Below are positions 1-10,789 of a stretch of 64,000 nt of DNA, piece by piece. The notes under the pieces are model-generated. The model saw only the letters and a list, made by a program, of their open reading frames with translations, did no database searches and was not told the DNA's origin. The stretch comes from Calendula officinalis. Lineage: Eukaryota > Streptophyta > Magnoliopsida > Asterales > Asteraceae. Location: contig OY970825.1 in the NCBI GenBank assembly GCA_963853835.1, positions 26,784,835 through 26,848,834 of the forward strand, written 5' to 3'. Each line of letters starts with the position of its first letter. Position 1 is the stretch's first letter. A program made the translations under genes and the position numbers.

Positions 1-2354
1 TTTTTTTTGTTTAATCATCTTTATAGAAATTGGCATTGCAATTTCGTCAGGAATAATGGGCTTATAGCTTAAGCTCAAATTGAAATTTTAAAATCTTAAA
101 AAAATTGAAAAGGTAATAATATAAAATAATATCAGAATAACAGTTATACATACTGATATCAATTTAAAACAGACTTACATATTGGTAAATGACTTTTAAG
201 TCAACTTAACCACACTAACAGGCTTTTAAGTTGAGTTTTAAGTCAATTTGACTTTTAATCCCGTCAAATTACCAATAGATTAGCCAATAAGTAGAGCTTT
301 AAGTCAATTTAATTAATCTGCTTGTGCTTTGCAATTTGTGACTCTACATATGGTTTAAAAATGGGTGCTATAATTTATCAGTGACTTCATTTTAATTTTG
401 GTTTGCGTCATACCCTCTAAATTGGAAATTGGAAATACCTATTAATTTGATATATTTCATCATGATTTGAGTTAGTCAGCAACACGGCTAAAGTTTACAA
501 GCCACTTCTTGAAGCAAAGCTAGAATAGTCGTGGGCGGAGTACCTTAAATTTCCAAAATTAAATGAAATAAAAGTCAACATTTATTCATTTAAACAGTGA
601 TCGTGAAACAGGTGATTAGTTGTCCCACAAGGTTATGGGTTCAAGTCCTAATATGGACAAAATAGTGGTGGAATTTATTCCCTATAGATGATGTCACTGT
701 CTAGGCTCGTTACTAACTGGTCGTTCAAAAAAGAAAAACCCTAATATATGGGTCAAAAGTCGAAAAGGGTTTGGTTGGCCCGAATTACTATGCTCAAAAT
801 TTTTAACTTTCTGAATGTGGATTATAAAAATTAGTGTGCCAAATATGATTGTGTTGAAATTTTTTAGGTTATTTAATTATTTTTCAAGAAAATGATTTAG
901 GAAGTTTTGAGCAAAAAAAGATAACCTGGTCCCATTGTAGCTAGCCTTTTAATTCGAACTATGGATTAAACATAACCCGGATTGACCCGTTTTACCTAAA
1001 TGGGTCAAAATTGCCACCTCTATCATCCACAACTTATAGCATTTAAGTGATTTTAAAAAAATAGAAGGTTTTATATAATAACAAACTTGATCCGTTTGTA
1101 TTTATCTAACTTATCTTATTACACCCATTAGGTATAAAACATAACCCTGATCAACCCAGCCGTACTTAAAGAGTTGACCCATTTCCATGTTTTTTCTTAG
1201 TGTATTACTGAATTTCTATTTATCTTTATAAACATACTTCAATGGCATCCATTTACTATAATTTCAAGTTGCAATTTGGATCCTCATAATTACTATGATT
1301 GTACTTGACTAAACCGATCAACATGTTCATCAGTTAATGGCCTAAAATGTATTCTGGTAGCTGTTTAAATAGGAATATTCACAAGTTTCAACACAGTTTG
1401 ACTAATTTTAAAAGAAGTCAAAATAATTATCACCTTGCTAAAAGTTAATAGAAATAGACTGCAAATTATCTCAACCCAATTTGTATTTATGTATCAATGG
1501 TTTACAGCAAATAGAAATAGACAATTCAAAACACTGCAATTTTACAAACAATTTGTGTCAAATAAGTAAGAATGAATTGATATGTAAGCATTGGTGATTT
1601 AAAATTGACCTGTTTGAAGAACTTCAAATCATGTGTAGAAAACGAACATGTTCCAATCAATAAACGGCTGGAAATTTGTGAATAAAAACCTAAACCTTAC
1701 AAATTTTTATATAGACACAAACTTAGAATTATTCGAGCGATACCTTTGACTATAAAAATTTCGTATCAAACATGTTGTATATACCTTCAAAATTAGCGAG
1801 TAATAAAAATAGGTTTAGATTAATACAAGAAACATAGGTAATTAGGAGTGATTGTTCAATCATACGGATCTGAGCAGAACGGTGCCACGTGGAAGTTAAG
1901 GATCTAAAAAAATGACACGTGGCTTAAAAGGGTTTGTTTTATTTTATTATATTAGTAGATTAAAATCACATGGTTTTACATTTAAGAAGTAAGTTCCATT
2001 ATTTTTCTAGCTTAAAGTGTAATAACAATAGTCAACACCAAAAGGTATAAACAACCTCGTTCAGTATATATGTATTATTTCTAATTAAAGACTGCTACAT
2101 CTTATTTTGAAATAGAGACAAAAAATCTCTGGCATCTTGTATGTTTGGATGGTGATACTGGTTTGTTTTAAGTTTTGAATTCTAAAATATATTTATCTAT
2201 ATTGTTGTTACGTTATATATTTTTATCTCTAAATGTGTCATGTGTATTCAACACAGAATAGAGTAGAGAAGGTATGTGAGTTTGCTGCTTAAAAACATAT
2301 CTGATTAAAATACCTCAAAATTAGCTTTTAATAATTTTGCAAAGATTTTAGGGG
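1..2354. other. AT-rich intergenic DNA, no gene seen
   Basis: No reading frame with recognisable protein similarity is visible on either strand. Near 600-740 there is a tRNA B-box-like motif (GGGTTCAAGTCC, about 629-640), so a decayed SINE is possible, but I see no convincing A box. Around 955-1020 and 1125-1190 are stretches with repeated GACCC/GGGTC words, probably worn repeat fragments. Nothing here is firmly classified. Confidence 0.5.
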
Positions 2355-2362
2355 TAAATTAT

Positions 2363-2952
2363 AGGGCCGAGCATGGGCGATTTGGGGCGGTTTTTAACTA
2401 AAACTAAATCCCGCCCCGAAAGTTCGGGTTTTAAGAATTACACCCTGTTCGGTTTCGGGTTTTTTCGATTTCGAGTTTTCGGGTTTTTCGGTTCGGTTTC
2501 AGGGTTGTTTTTTTTTTGTTTTTTATTTTCCTTTAAATTTATCAATTTGTTACCCTAATAATTAATATTATGATTCAAACTCTCAAACCTTAACACAATT
2601 CGTTATAAATAAAAAAAACAACTCGTAAGTTAATATAATGTAATAATCAATTTGAACTAACATAACTTGAATAAGATTACTAATAGAATATTCTTATTTA
2701 AATAATAATTAAATGTCAAATCTTTTATAAATATAATAATATTTTTATAAAATTTAAAAGATATATAATGGCGGGGCGGGGCGGGGTTTTTGTTCGGGTT
2801 TTTAATATGCCCCTGAAAACCGCCCCAAACATTCGGGTTTCCAAAAATCAAAATTGTTGACATCGATTTTTCAAATGGTTCGGTTTTTTTGGGGCTGTTT
2901 TTCGGGTTTTTCGGTTTCGGTTTGGTTTTTCGGTTTTTATGCTCACCCCTTG
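2363..2952. mobile_element. hAT-type MITE, about 590 bp
   Basis: The element is flanked by an 8-bp duplication TAAATTAT (2355-2362 and 2953-2960), the size typical of hAT transposons. Its ends are imperfect inverted repeats: AGGGCCGAGCATG on the left, and on the right a sequence whose complement reads AAGGGGTGAGCAT. Just inside each end lies a run of TTCGGTTTTTCGG-like words, and the middle is AT-rich. There is no transposase frame; open frames in the C/T-skewed ends are not genes. A second, partial copy in the opposite direction is at 60618-60890. Confidence 0.85.
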
Positions 2953-3392
2953 TAAATTATATGGAATGTCCCTGTAGTGTACTACTAATTTACAATACCA
3001 GTTCGTGAACAATATTTATTACACTGGACATCTCTCGTGTATAGATTTATTAGGTCTCTACCACCCTTAACTTGATAATGATTATGATTAATGGATGTTT
3101 TTTTAGTCTAATTTCTTGTTTTGGGCTCATGTAAACAAATATAGTGTTGGAGTGAATAATTTGGGCTCAAGTGAAGTCTAAGTATAAACTTTTAATCTCG
3201 TTTTATCTCTTAGCACCTCAATTCTTCCGTTATATTTTCTGCCATGTCCAGAACGAGGAAAAGCGTATATTCACATGTAAAGATATCAACGTGAAGAAAA
3301 ACAATATCTCTACTTTGCGGTTGACGTGGAAGCCCATGATTGGTTAACACATGATAAGAAATAAGTGTCCCAAAATCATAACGTATTCCAAT

Positions 3393-3399
3393 TATATAT
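3393..3399 (+). promoter_or_regulatory. Candidate TATA box of CP12
   Basis: TATATAT-like sequence 52 bp before the CP12 start codon. This would place transcription start near 3420-3428 and leave a 5' leader of about 25-30 bases. Inferred from position only. Confidence 0.45.
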
Positions 3400-3450
3400 C
3401 TTTCCATGCCCCCATCATATCACCACATACAAACCAACCATAATATCACA

Positions 3451-3813
3451 ATGGCAACAATAGCCGGAGTTAGCCTCTCAATCCCCAGAGTGTTGTCACC
3501 GGACAGTACGCCCACCGGCCTCAAGTCCTCATGGCTCAAGATGCCCACCGGAATTAGGTCCGTCTCCGGCAGGATGTACCTGAGGGCAGCACCGGAGGGT
3601 CTGTCGGAAAAGATAGCCAGCAGCATCGACAGTGCTAAAGAATCGTGCGCCGATGACCCCGTTTCCGGCGAATGTGCGGCCGCGTGGGATGAGGTGGAGG
3701 AGTTGAGTGCGGCGGCTAGTCATGCTAGAGACAAGGCTAAAGATACGGACCCCTTGGAGACTTATTGCAAGGATAACCCTGAGACCGATGAGTGCCGTAC
3801 ATACGAGGATTGA
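3451..3813 (+). CDS. CP12: Chloroplast protein CP12
   Basis: CP12 is a small redox-switched linker in the chloroplast stroma. In the dark its two disulfides form and it ties GAPDH to phosphoribulokinase, switching off the Calvin-Benson cycle; thioredoxin reverses this. The frame is 120 aa and intronless. Residues 1 to about 45 are rich in Ser, Thr, Arg and Pro, like a chloroplast transit peptide. The mature part has both cysteine pairs, C66/C75 and C106/C115, the core AWDEVEEL at 78-85, and the family-typical C-terminus ETDECRTYED. The frame is also open from an upstream ATG at 3406, but the start at 3451 has the better context (ACAATGGC) and gives the usual MATIAG start. No broken motif is seen. 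It lies tail to tail with the bZIP gene. Confidence 0.95.
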   Translation: MATIAGVSLSIPRVLSPDSTPTGLKSSWLKMPTGIRSVSGRMYLRAAPEGLSEKIASSIDSAKESCADDPVSGECAAAWDEVEELSAAASHARDKAKDTDPLETYCKDNPETDECRTYED

Positions 3814-4435
3814 TCAGTCGGATGTTTATGCTTTTGTTTTATGGGGGATACATAATGACTTGTGTATGATGAATATATATTTTAATCATATATACCACAA
3901 GACTTATTTGTTGGATCAAAACATGTATTCTTTACTATTCTTATACGCCCAGTTATCAACATAAATAAACTTTTTCTTGTTATCAATATGTTACCTGTTC
4001 AAGATTATCAGCGTCCGTGTTAGGTTTTGTTGAATAAAAACAAGTCAATAATAATATAAAAATCAAATAGATGATATTTTACGATTATTGCGTATTAATG
4101 GAATGGTTAACACGATCAAAATGTCACACAAAACCTTTCTTAATTGACTCAAATGTATATATATGAAAGAAAAATGGTAAATCAACAAATACATACTTCA
4201 AAACTTAAGAACGAGAAACAATTCCAATCCATAGCTAGAGATTCTATATTACCAGACATTACATAACTACCATCGTCAAAATGAAAACAAAACCAATATG
4301 ATCTCCAAATCATGTCATAAACACAAACCTCCCTAAGTAATAGTAATATACTTAAAACTAGATAAACACCAAGACAAACAACTTATATAAATAACTCAAC
4401 ACCAGAGAAGGATAATAAACACGCATGATATGATG
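3814..4435. other. Convergent 3' regions of CP12 and bZIP
   Basis: This spacer of about 620 bp should hold the 3' untranslated regions of two convergent genes. AATAAA-like words occur near 3962 (+) and TTATTA/TTTATT-like words on the complement near 4385-4415. No other feature is visible. Confidence 0.55.
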
Positions 4436-4864
4436 CTAGAACATGTTCATGTTGTCTGATGCTGTAATAGGTTGAATTGGGTAAGGAAGCTTCCATGGTT
4501 CCAGCAAAGTATCAGGTATTTCAGGAATGTCCATAGCCATCCCGCTAACCTCCTGAGCAATATGCAGAACAGAGTTCAACGAATGCAATCTATCAGTCAG
4601 TTCGGTAAGTTGAGCTCTCAAAACATTGTTCTGAGAAGCAGCTCCAACAAACATCTGTGTTGCACCATCCATTTTTTTCATTATTGAGTTGTTATCGTTC
4701 TGCAATTGGTTAATTTCACCAAGCAATTCATCCAATCGTTGTTGCTTCTTTGCACGTGATCTGCGTGCCGATTCTCTGTTTGATATCATCCTCTTTCGTT
4801 TGCGTTCATCCAGATTAGCGTACCTCTGATCTCCATCAGATCCCTGGCTAGTAGGTGATGCCAT
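4436..4864 (-). CDS. bZIP transcription factor, group S1 (bZIP11/bZIP53-like)
   Basis: A 142-aa intronless bZIP protein, the compact size typical of plant S1 bZIPs (Arabidopsis bZIP1, 2, 11, 44 and 53). The basic region at about 21-42 has the invariant N-x7-R signature (N29 to R37, core NRESARRSR). It is followed by a leucine zipper from about L44 to residue 100, with heptad Leu/Ile/Met and the Asn pairs usual in the family. S1 proteins normally dimerise with group C bZIPs, bind ACGT or ACTCAT elements, and reprogramme amino-acid and sugar metabolism under energy shortage. The 5' leader holds the conserved sucrose-control peptide (separate entry), which supports the S1 call more strongly than the zipper alone. 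I cannot tell which S1 member it is. Confidence 0.93.
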   Translation of the reverse strand: MASPTSQGSDGDQRYANLDERKRKRMISNRESARRSRAKKQQRLDELLGEINQLQNDNNSIMKKMDGATQMFVGAASQNNVLRAQLTELTDRLHSLNSVLHIAQEVSGMAMDIPEIPDTLLEPWKLPYPIQPITASDNMNMF

Positions 4865-5007
4865 CGGTGTTTGGAGATGCTTGAATTAGGATTTATAGAA
4901 TTTGAACGTTGGTATGATTATTTTAGGTCTCAAAATTTATCAACTAATAATTAATTCTAAAGGTTTTTAATAAAAAATCAGGGCGTGAACGAAAATCCAG
5001 GACAGAT

Positions 5008-5094
5008 TCATGAAAACTCGTGAAACCAGTAAAGAAAAACAACGGAAAAAGAATGGAGAATTCGGATCCGATGCATCAGTATAGCATACGTCAT
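5008..5094 (-). CDS. Sucrose-control (SC) upstream ORF of the bZIP gene
   Basis: This 28-codon upstream frame ends 143 bases before the bZIP start. Its C-terminal half reads HSFSVVFLYWFHEFS, nearly the conserved SC peptide of plant S1 bZIP leaders. In Arabidopsis bZIP11 this nascent peptide stalls ribosomes when sucrose is high and so represses translation of the main ORF. The ATG at 5094 is taken as the start; ATG at 5076 is a shorter option, and the same frame stays open upstream to an ATG at 5280, giving up to 90 codons. The conserved part sits directly before the stop codon, as in the known stalling peptides. Confidence 0.9.
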   Translation of the reverse strand: MTYAILMHRIRILHSFSVVFLYWFHEFS

Positions 5095-6829
5095 AAATAA
5101 GAATAACTCATCTAAAACAATCGACGTATCATAAACCAGAAATCGAAATCCCAAATCCAACCTCAACGAAACCCTAAATTTGATCGGAAAGCTGATTTGA
5201 GCTGCGGAAAGCAAAAACTTTTTATTGAAGTAACAGAACGCCGGATCTAACAACCTACAAAGATTCAGAAACAAAAACACAATTACAAGAGAATCAGAGC
5301 GATAAAAAAAAAAAAAACTACATATTGCTACAGCTAGCTAGTAAAGAACGCCAAAAAAATAAAAATAAAAATGAATGGAAAAAAAAAAGAAAATGGGAAA
5401 AAAATTACCTGATGACGATGCAAGGTAGGTGGGCGAACCAAAAGTTTGGCCAAAGAAGGTTTGGAAGGTGTTTTGATGGTGATTTTATAGGGGATGAAGG
5501 CGTAGGTTCCCAGAAATCTCGAAAATATTTTAATGGCGATGGAATATTCTAATTTGATGCTACATATATTTTCAAACAAAGCCTGCTACATATCATAACT
5601 ACGAAATACTCCCTAATATTTTTTATTCGTACTCTTGATAACTGAATAAAGAATCATCCAAAGGTAATAAAAAAATATCTTTTTATCAGTAACAATCCTT
5701 ATGGCTATCTTTAAATGTAGTTACATGTATAAATATTGTGTTTTTATTAATACTGGATGATTCCTAAAATGCATGAGGTTACTTATTGATTGGTGTACAA
5801 GATCACGATGTATATTAATGACACCCCTTAGTGTTGTCGTTATTAATTCCCAAAAAAATAGATTAAAATCTTACACAACTATACAAACAAATATGAAGAG
5901 ACATGTAACTATAAAAGACATGTAACTACATAGATAAGTTGATTTAATACATATAAAGAACACAACTTATAATGGGTAAATTGGATTTCGATATAAACAA
6001 GTTTTACGCTCAAGCCTTGGACCATGGCGTGACAGCATGGTCAAGCCTGACTTCTTGGCAAGTCATAGTAGAAATACGAGTTTTCTAGAACCATGATAAT
6101 ATGTAACAAAATTCATGTTGTGTTTAATACTTTAAATATATATTGTATGCTATAGTTCTTTTGTAAAGTGATTTTGTTATATGCGACTTGTTAGTTGTTA
6201 TGTGCATGTTGTTATATTTCATATCTTATTTTGGCTTTTATATGTTTTTTATTTAAATGACTTTAATGCATAATATATTGGAGTTGTACATTCGCAAGAT
6301 GTTTGGTTCTTTGAGCAATATTGGTGCCATTGTTCAGAATTAAGACACCTTCTGTAAATTGAAGCATCCTTTTGGAATTATTCATGGTGTAAAGGGCGGT
6401 TTCAAGCAGTAACCTAAACACAGGGATCTGGAAGTAAAATACCGGTAACTTTGAAAGGAGGAGTGGCGTCGGTGTAAATATGATGTATGGGTGGCTGCCA
6501 GCAAAGCCACGCGACGTTGATTGATCATTGGTATAATATAACTAGATTTAAGGACCGATTTCTAGACTACCTGCAAGGGTTGGTCACCCGCCGCCATATC
6601 AGCGTCACTTCAATTTGATTAAATATATGAAAAACTCCGATCAAATCCACGTATCAGTTGACCAAACTCATTTCCTTTGAAAATAACTTCTTCCTTTTTG
6701 AAAATTACGCAATGGTCGCCTGGACGACCAAACAAGTCCAAGGACGCGTCAGGGCTGGCTAATCTTCGGAGGGGACATGGGGTCGCGTTTAAAGTGTGGG
6801 GTGCAAGGGGCGACGCCCCCTTACTAGGG
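5095..6829. other. bZIP 5' leader and promoter side, then unclassified intergenic DNA
   Basis: From 5095 to about 5560 is the likely 5' leader and promoter of the bZIP gene, with A-rich runs at 5305-5320 and 5350-5405. A possible leader intron would run from a donor after CATCAG (complement, near 5411) to an acceptor near 5319, but this is weak. A TATA-like word lies near 5565-5575 on the complement. From 5600 to 6829 no gene is visible. The stretch 6690-6825 is clearly richer in G+C than its surroundings and ends in a GGGGCGACGCCCCC palindrome; I could not assign it. Confidence 0.4.
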
Positions 6830-6980
6830 GTGAGCAGAAAAAGAGGGTAACTGAAATCGGAACCGGAGGTTCCGAACGAGGAACCTGCTTAGAGGTTCCG
6901 GTTCTGGATCCTAAAATCATGGAACCGCCCTAAGAGGTTTAAGTTTCAGTTCTCAAAATTAAGGAACCTGGAACCGGTGG
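6830..6980. mobile_element. hAT-like nonautonomous element, left part, interrupted
   Basis: It begins AGGGGTGAGCAG, the same type of end as the hAT MITEs at 2363 and 60618, and continues with imperfect palindromes built on GGAACCGGAGGTTCC. It is cut at 6980 by the solo LTR; the sequence resumes at 25945 (GACAACCTGGAACC). I found no matching right terminus, so it is probably truncated. Confidence 0.5.
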
Positions 6981-7616
6981 TGTAACGACCCAAAATTTGT
7001 AAATAAATAAATTGTATAAAAATATGATAAATAAGGATAAATCGTTTAAAGAACGTAGGAATTGGTTTCGTGTCGTTTGGACACCGTATGAGAAAGTTAT
7101 GGACGAAACCGGGTCGAGACAAAGATCGAAAAGTGCAGCCCTGCTGCCTGGGGAAGTTCGCGACGCGAACTGGGGTTCCCGATCCGGAACTTCATTCGGA
7201 GGTTTTGTGGTTTTTGACGACCGGAGTTCACGCCTAGATCACGATCGGGAGTAGTTCACACACGTAGAGTTCACGATCGCGAATGCTTGTTCGTGGCACG
7301 TACTATTTCAGACATCAACATTAAAGTCGGGTTTTGGTCATAAATGCAGCCCAGAAACCCTAGTTTTCTCCCATTGGCAATTTTGGAGTGCAAGGGCTGA
7401 TCTTGGTCGATTTCTTCATCAAAGCTTGATAGATTTCACTCTTAAGTGAAGATTAAAGGTATATCTTCACTCCTTGATCTTTGTAGCTTTAGATCCATGT
7501 ATTTTGATGTATGAGTTTGAAACCCTAGTTCTTGGGGGTTATGGTTTATGGTTGAATAAGTGATATATACACTTAATAGATGATATTTTTAACAAAAGAA
7601 ACAAGTGTATGATTAA
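6981..7616 (+). repeat. Solo LTR 1 (Gypsy type), first part
   Basis: It starts TGTAACGACCC and ends, at 25939, with GAGGTGTTACA. The 5-bp duplication GGTGG flanks the whole (6976-6980 and 25940-25944). No internal region of this element remains, so it is a solo LTR left by LTR-LTR recombination. It is split after 7616 by element E. The two halves together are about 1720 bp, matching the 1724-bp LTR of element G (22838-24561). It holds a cluster of CpG-rich palindromes (about 7145-7300) such as GTTCGCGACGCGAAC. Confidence 0.88.
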
Positions 7617-8230
7617 TGAAGGATTTATGTGCACAATTAGAAACAAGTGTTTGTACATTTACTAGTTTTTGTTTAATTGATCAAAAATGATCCTTTCCTT
7701 TTCTCAAAGACTTCGAAATCAAGGAGGTTACTTGGACACCAAGTTTGTTAAACTAGCTTAGTTTAATTGGTAGAAAAGTTTCCTAGGCTTTAAGGAAATT
7801 TTGAAATACCCTAGTAATAACCTAGGACCAAAAACATTAAACTAGTGTAGTTTAATTAGTTAAAAGAATTAATTAAGATGATAATCTAAAACCTAGATAA
7901 TTAAACAAGTTCATGTTTAATAGGTTTAATTATTGTTTTAATAGATTTATTAAAACTAGTTCTTTAAACCTAGAAACTTAGACAAAGTTTTATTGTCTAT
8001 AAGGTTTAAATTAAAAAATTTAAATAAATTTATTAAGGTTATAATCTATCTTAGAATTTAAACAAAGTTTATTGTTTAGATATGATTGATTAAAATTAAT
8101 CTTTTAATAAATAATATTTTTGATCAAGAAAGTCAAAACCCTAGTTTTGATTGATCAAGAACAAGATTAGGGTTTAACTAATTAATAAGATTAAAAGAAG
8201 TGTTAATTTTTAAGTTCTAAAATTAACAAG

Positions 8231-8333
<103 letters not shown>

Positions 8334-8475
8334 GGAATTTTTAATATTTAAAAGAAAATGAATTTTAAAAGATATAAGAAGTTTATACGTATTTTAATTA
8401 GATTAAGTTAAAATACATACGTATAAATTAGATGTAATATTCTTATTAGAATGTTACAAGTTTATTATAAATATA

Positions 8476-8479
<4 letters not shown>

Positions 8480-8558
<79 letters not shown>
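8480..8558. repeat. (TA)n microsatellite in element E leader
   Basis: About 79 bp of TA dinucleotides, the second such tract in this leader. Confidence 0.95.
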
Positions 8559-8559
<1 letters not shown>

Positions 8560-9495
8560 GAATATATTAAATACAAGATAAAATGGAACAATTAAAAGGG
8601 TAATGTTATTTTGATCTTAAAGGTAATATTATAACTAGTTATTGTATAAGTTATTATATAATTAAAACTAGAAAGTACAAAGTTAAGATTTTATTATAAC
8701 TAGAAATTGTACAAGTTGAAATTGTATGATTAACTAGAAATATACAAAGTTATATGTTATTATAAGGTGTATAAAGTTGTAAGTTATTATAACTAGATAA
8801 TTATACAAGTATAAGTATTTTACAAGTCATGTAAGATACTAGATTAATGATCAAGAGATAAATAACAAGAAAACTTTATAGCCTATATTTAACTAGTTCA
8901 AGTTAAATGTAAGAAATGTTTAAAACAAACTAAGTATTATTATATATAGTCTTTATATATTAAGTTTATTAGTTTCACCAAATATAAGCCGGTGATTTTG
9001 TTTGCTTAAGTTCCATCATGGTTGTTGGAGCTAGTGACATAAGTTTTATAAGTGTGTCTCTATGACATAAATTTTGGTCGAATCTAGTAAGTCAAAACAA
9101 ATGTTTAATTTCATTATTAAACATGTGAAAAACTAGGTGTGTTAAACTAGGTTTATGTTTCAAGTTTATGAATCATAAAAGAATTAAAAGTTTAACATAA
9201 GTTTTAAAAGTTTTTTCAAGTATGATAAAACAAGTAAGTTTTATTATAGATAAGGTTTTTCACATAACCTAGTAAAACGTTTTGTACACCTCGTTTTAGG
9301 TATACATATAAGTCGTGCAATTCTCGAAACTATAAGTTTTAAAGAGAAGTTCTTAAGTTTTAAAAAGGTGTCTTGTAGAATTCCTAAATTCACAAGTCAC
9401 ACATTTTAAACAAGGATTAAGATTGGAATAAAGGTTTAAGTTTAGTTTAAGACTTAAACAAACCCAAGAAAATCTTAGATCGAAGTATTATCCAC

Positions 9496-9681
9496 CTAAT
9501 GGAACACCTCACTTGTTCAACGATATTCATATTGTAAGGATAAAGAACCTTAGATATGGATTCAAATCATTGCGAGTTTTTGGGTGCGTAAGGTTCTGTG
9601 ATAATCGGGAGTCCCGGCGCAGAGCATCGCACTGTCTTAGATGGTCTGATCTACTTTGGTGATAATCGGGAGTCCCGGCCC
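9496..9681 (+). promoter_or_regulatory. Conserved leader block with duplicated hairpin (element E)
   Basis: This stretch of about 186 bp is nearly the same as 33708-33895 (complement) in the leader of Copia A, at roughly 90 per cent by eye, although the two elements encode different proteins. It holds two copies of TGATAATCGGGAGTCCCGGC, at 9599-9618 and 9660-9679, 61 bases apart. Each can fold as a CGGGA/TCCCG hairpin. The location upstream of gag suggests a packaging or dimerisation signal; that role is inference. Confidence 0.6.
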
Positions 9682-9991
9682 AAAAAGTACTTGAGTAGAA
9701 TAAACATATTAGACTTTTGTTACTAACTTAGAAATGTACAATTAGATTGTACAAAGTTGTAATAAGTTATAAGTCTAAAGATTCTACGACCCCTGGGAAT
9801 CGTGTCAAGTCTTGATACGATCGGTAAGGATGTTACCTACCAGAAACAACATGTCTTGTCGGGAAGTGCCCAAACCTTGCGGCGAGAATGTGATATATGG
9901 ATCCTAGGCCTAAAATATTAATTATGGGTTTATAATATATTTTAGAGAATGTTTATTGATGATTACTAATTAAACTGGGTTTGATTTGTAG

Positions 9992-10582
9992 ATGGCAGCA
10001 ACAAACACAACGATAAGCTACAACAAACTATCGCGACGTTTCTTTCTAGGAAAGAAAGAAAAGTCTGGGTCAAATTTCCTCAATTGGAGGCGTGATTCGA
10101 AGATCATGCTCGGACAAGAGATGGATAGGATTGATCGAGAAAGAAACGTGTTGAAAACCCCTGCCAAGGATGAAGAAGACGAACCAGGACAAGCATTTTA
10201 CGCTTGTAAGGTGTTCGCTTCTTGCAAGATGGCTAAGGGAGCATCAGTAGGTGCGCACGTCATGAAAGTGCACGTTGATCACCTTACTAGACTTGGTCAC
10301 CACATGCCATTGCAGTTAGCAATTGACGTTATACTCAACTCATTGTCCGATGACTACAAGTTCTTTGTAGCCAACTACAGCAAACGTGATATGGATAATT
10401 CCATTCCCGAGCTACAATCCATGCTCGAGGCTGTTGAGTTGAATATTGGGACCAATTCTAAAAGGGGTCGCACAACTGATGATAGCGATGAAGAAGGGCA
10501 TGGTGGTAAAGGAAAGGGTAAAACCTATCCTAGCCAAGGAGTGCAAATGGTAAAGGTGTCAAACAAAAGGTCAAGAAGGTAA
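9992..10582 (+). CDS. GAG protein of element E, frameshifted before the zinc knuckle
   Basis: The 196-aa frame resembles plant Copia-type capsid proteins (UBN2/gag family). The middle part, around residues 85-155, has the family pattern LNSLSDDYKFFV followed by SIPELQSMLEAVE, and a Lys/Gly-rich linker follows. The zinc knuckle CFKCGEAGHWKKNC (C-x2-C-x4-H-x4-C) lies just downstream, at about 10613-10654, in a different frame, so a small indel near 10530-10560 has broken the gene. After the knuckle a GT-AG intron-like stretch (about 10698-10781) leads to a short tail and stop. No pol follows, which fits a nonautonomous GAG-only element. Capsid assembly is the expected role. Confidence 0.7.
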   Translation: MAATNTTISYNKLSRRFFLGKKEKSGSNFLNWRRDSKIMLGQEMDRIDRERNVLKTPAKDEEDEPGQAFYACKVFASCKMAKGASVGAHVMKVHVDHLTRLGHHMPLQLAIDVILNSLSDDYKFFVANYSKRDMDNSIPELQSMLEAVELNIGTNSKRGRTTDDSDEEGHGGKGKGKTYPSQGVQMVKVSNKRSRR

Positions 10583-10789
10583 AGCCTAGCACAACGAGGA
10601 CCGGGAATCGGTGCTTCAAGTGTGGCGAGGCTGGGCACTGGAAAAAGAATTGTCCAAAGGGTGCAAGTGGTGGTGGAGGAAACGCAAGTTCCTCAGGTAA
10701 CACAACCACACTTCTTAATCACTTTAAGATACTTGTAAATTACATTACGAGTAATCTAACTTTTGCAATCGTTTATTGCAGGAGGAGAT

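Noticed and set aside
2373..2558. Phe/Gly-rich open frame
   Set aside because: Falls in the TTCGG-rich end of a hAT MITE; low-complexity artefact.
3406..3450. In-frame upstream ATG extending CP12 by 15 codons
   Set aside because: Poor start context and absent from the family; the ATG at 3451 gives the normal transit peptide.
7012..7254. 80-codon frame, with a relative at 24219-24530 on the other strand
   Set aside because: Both lie at the start of the TGTAACG LTR and differ by frameshifts; no protein similarity, so treated as LTR sequence.
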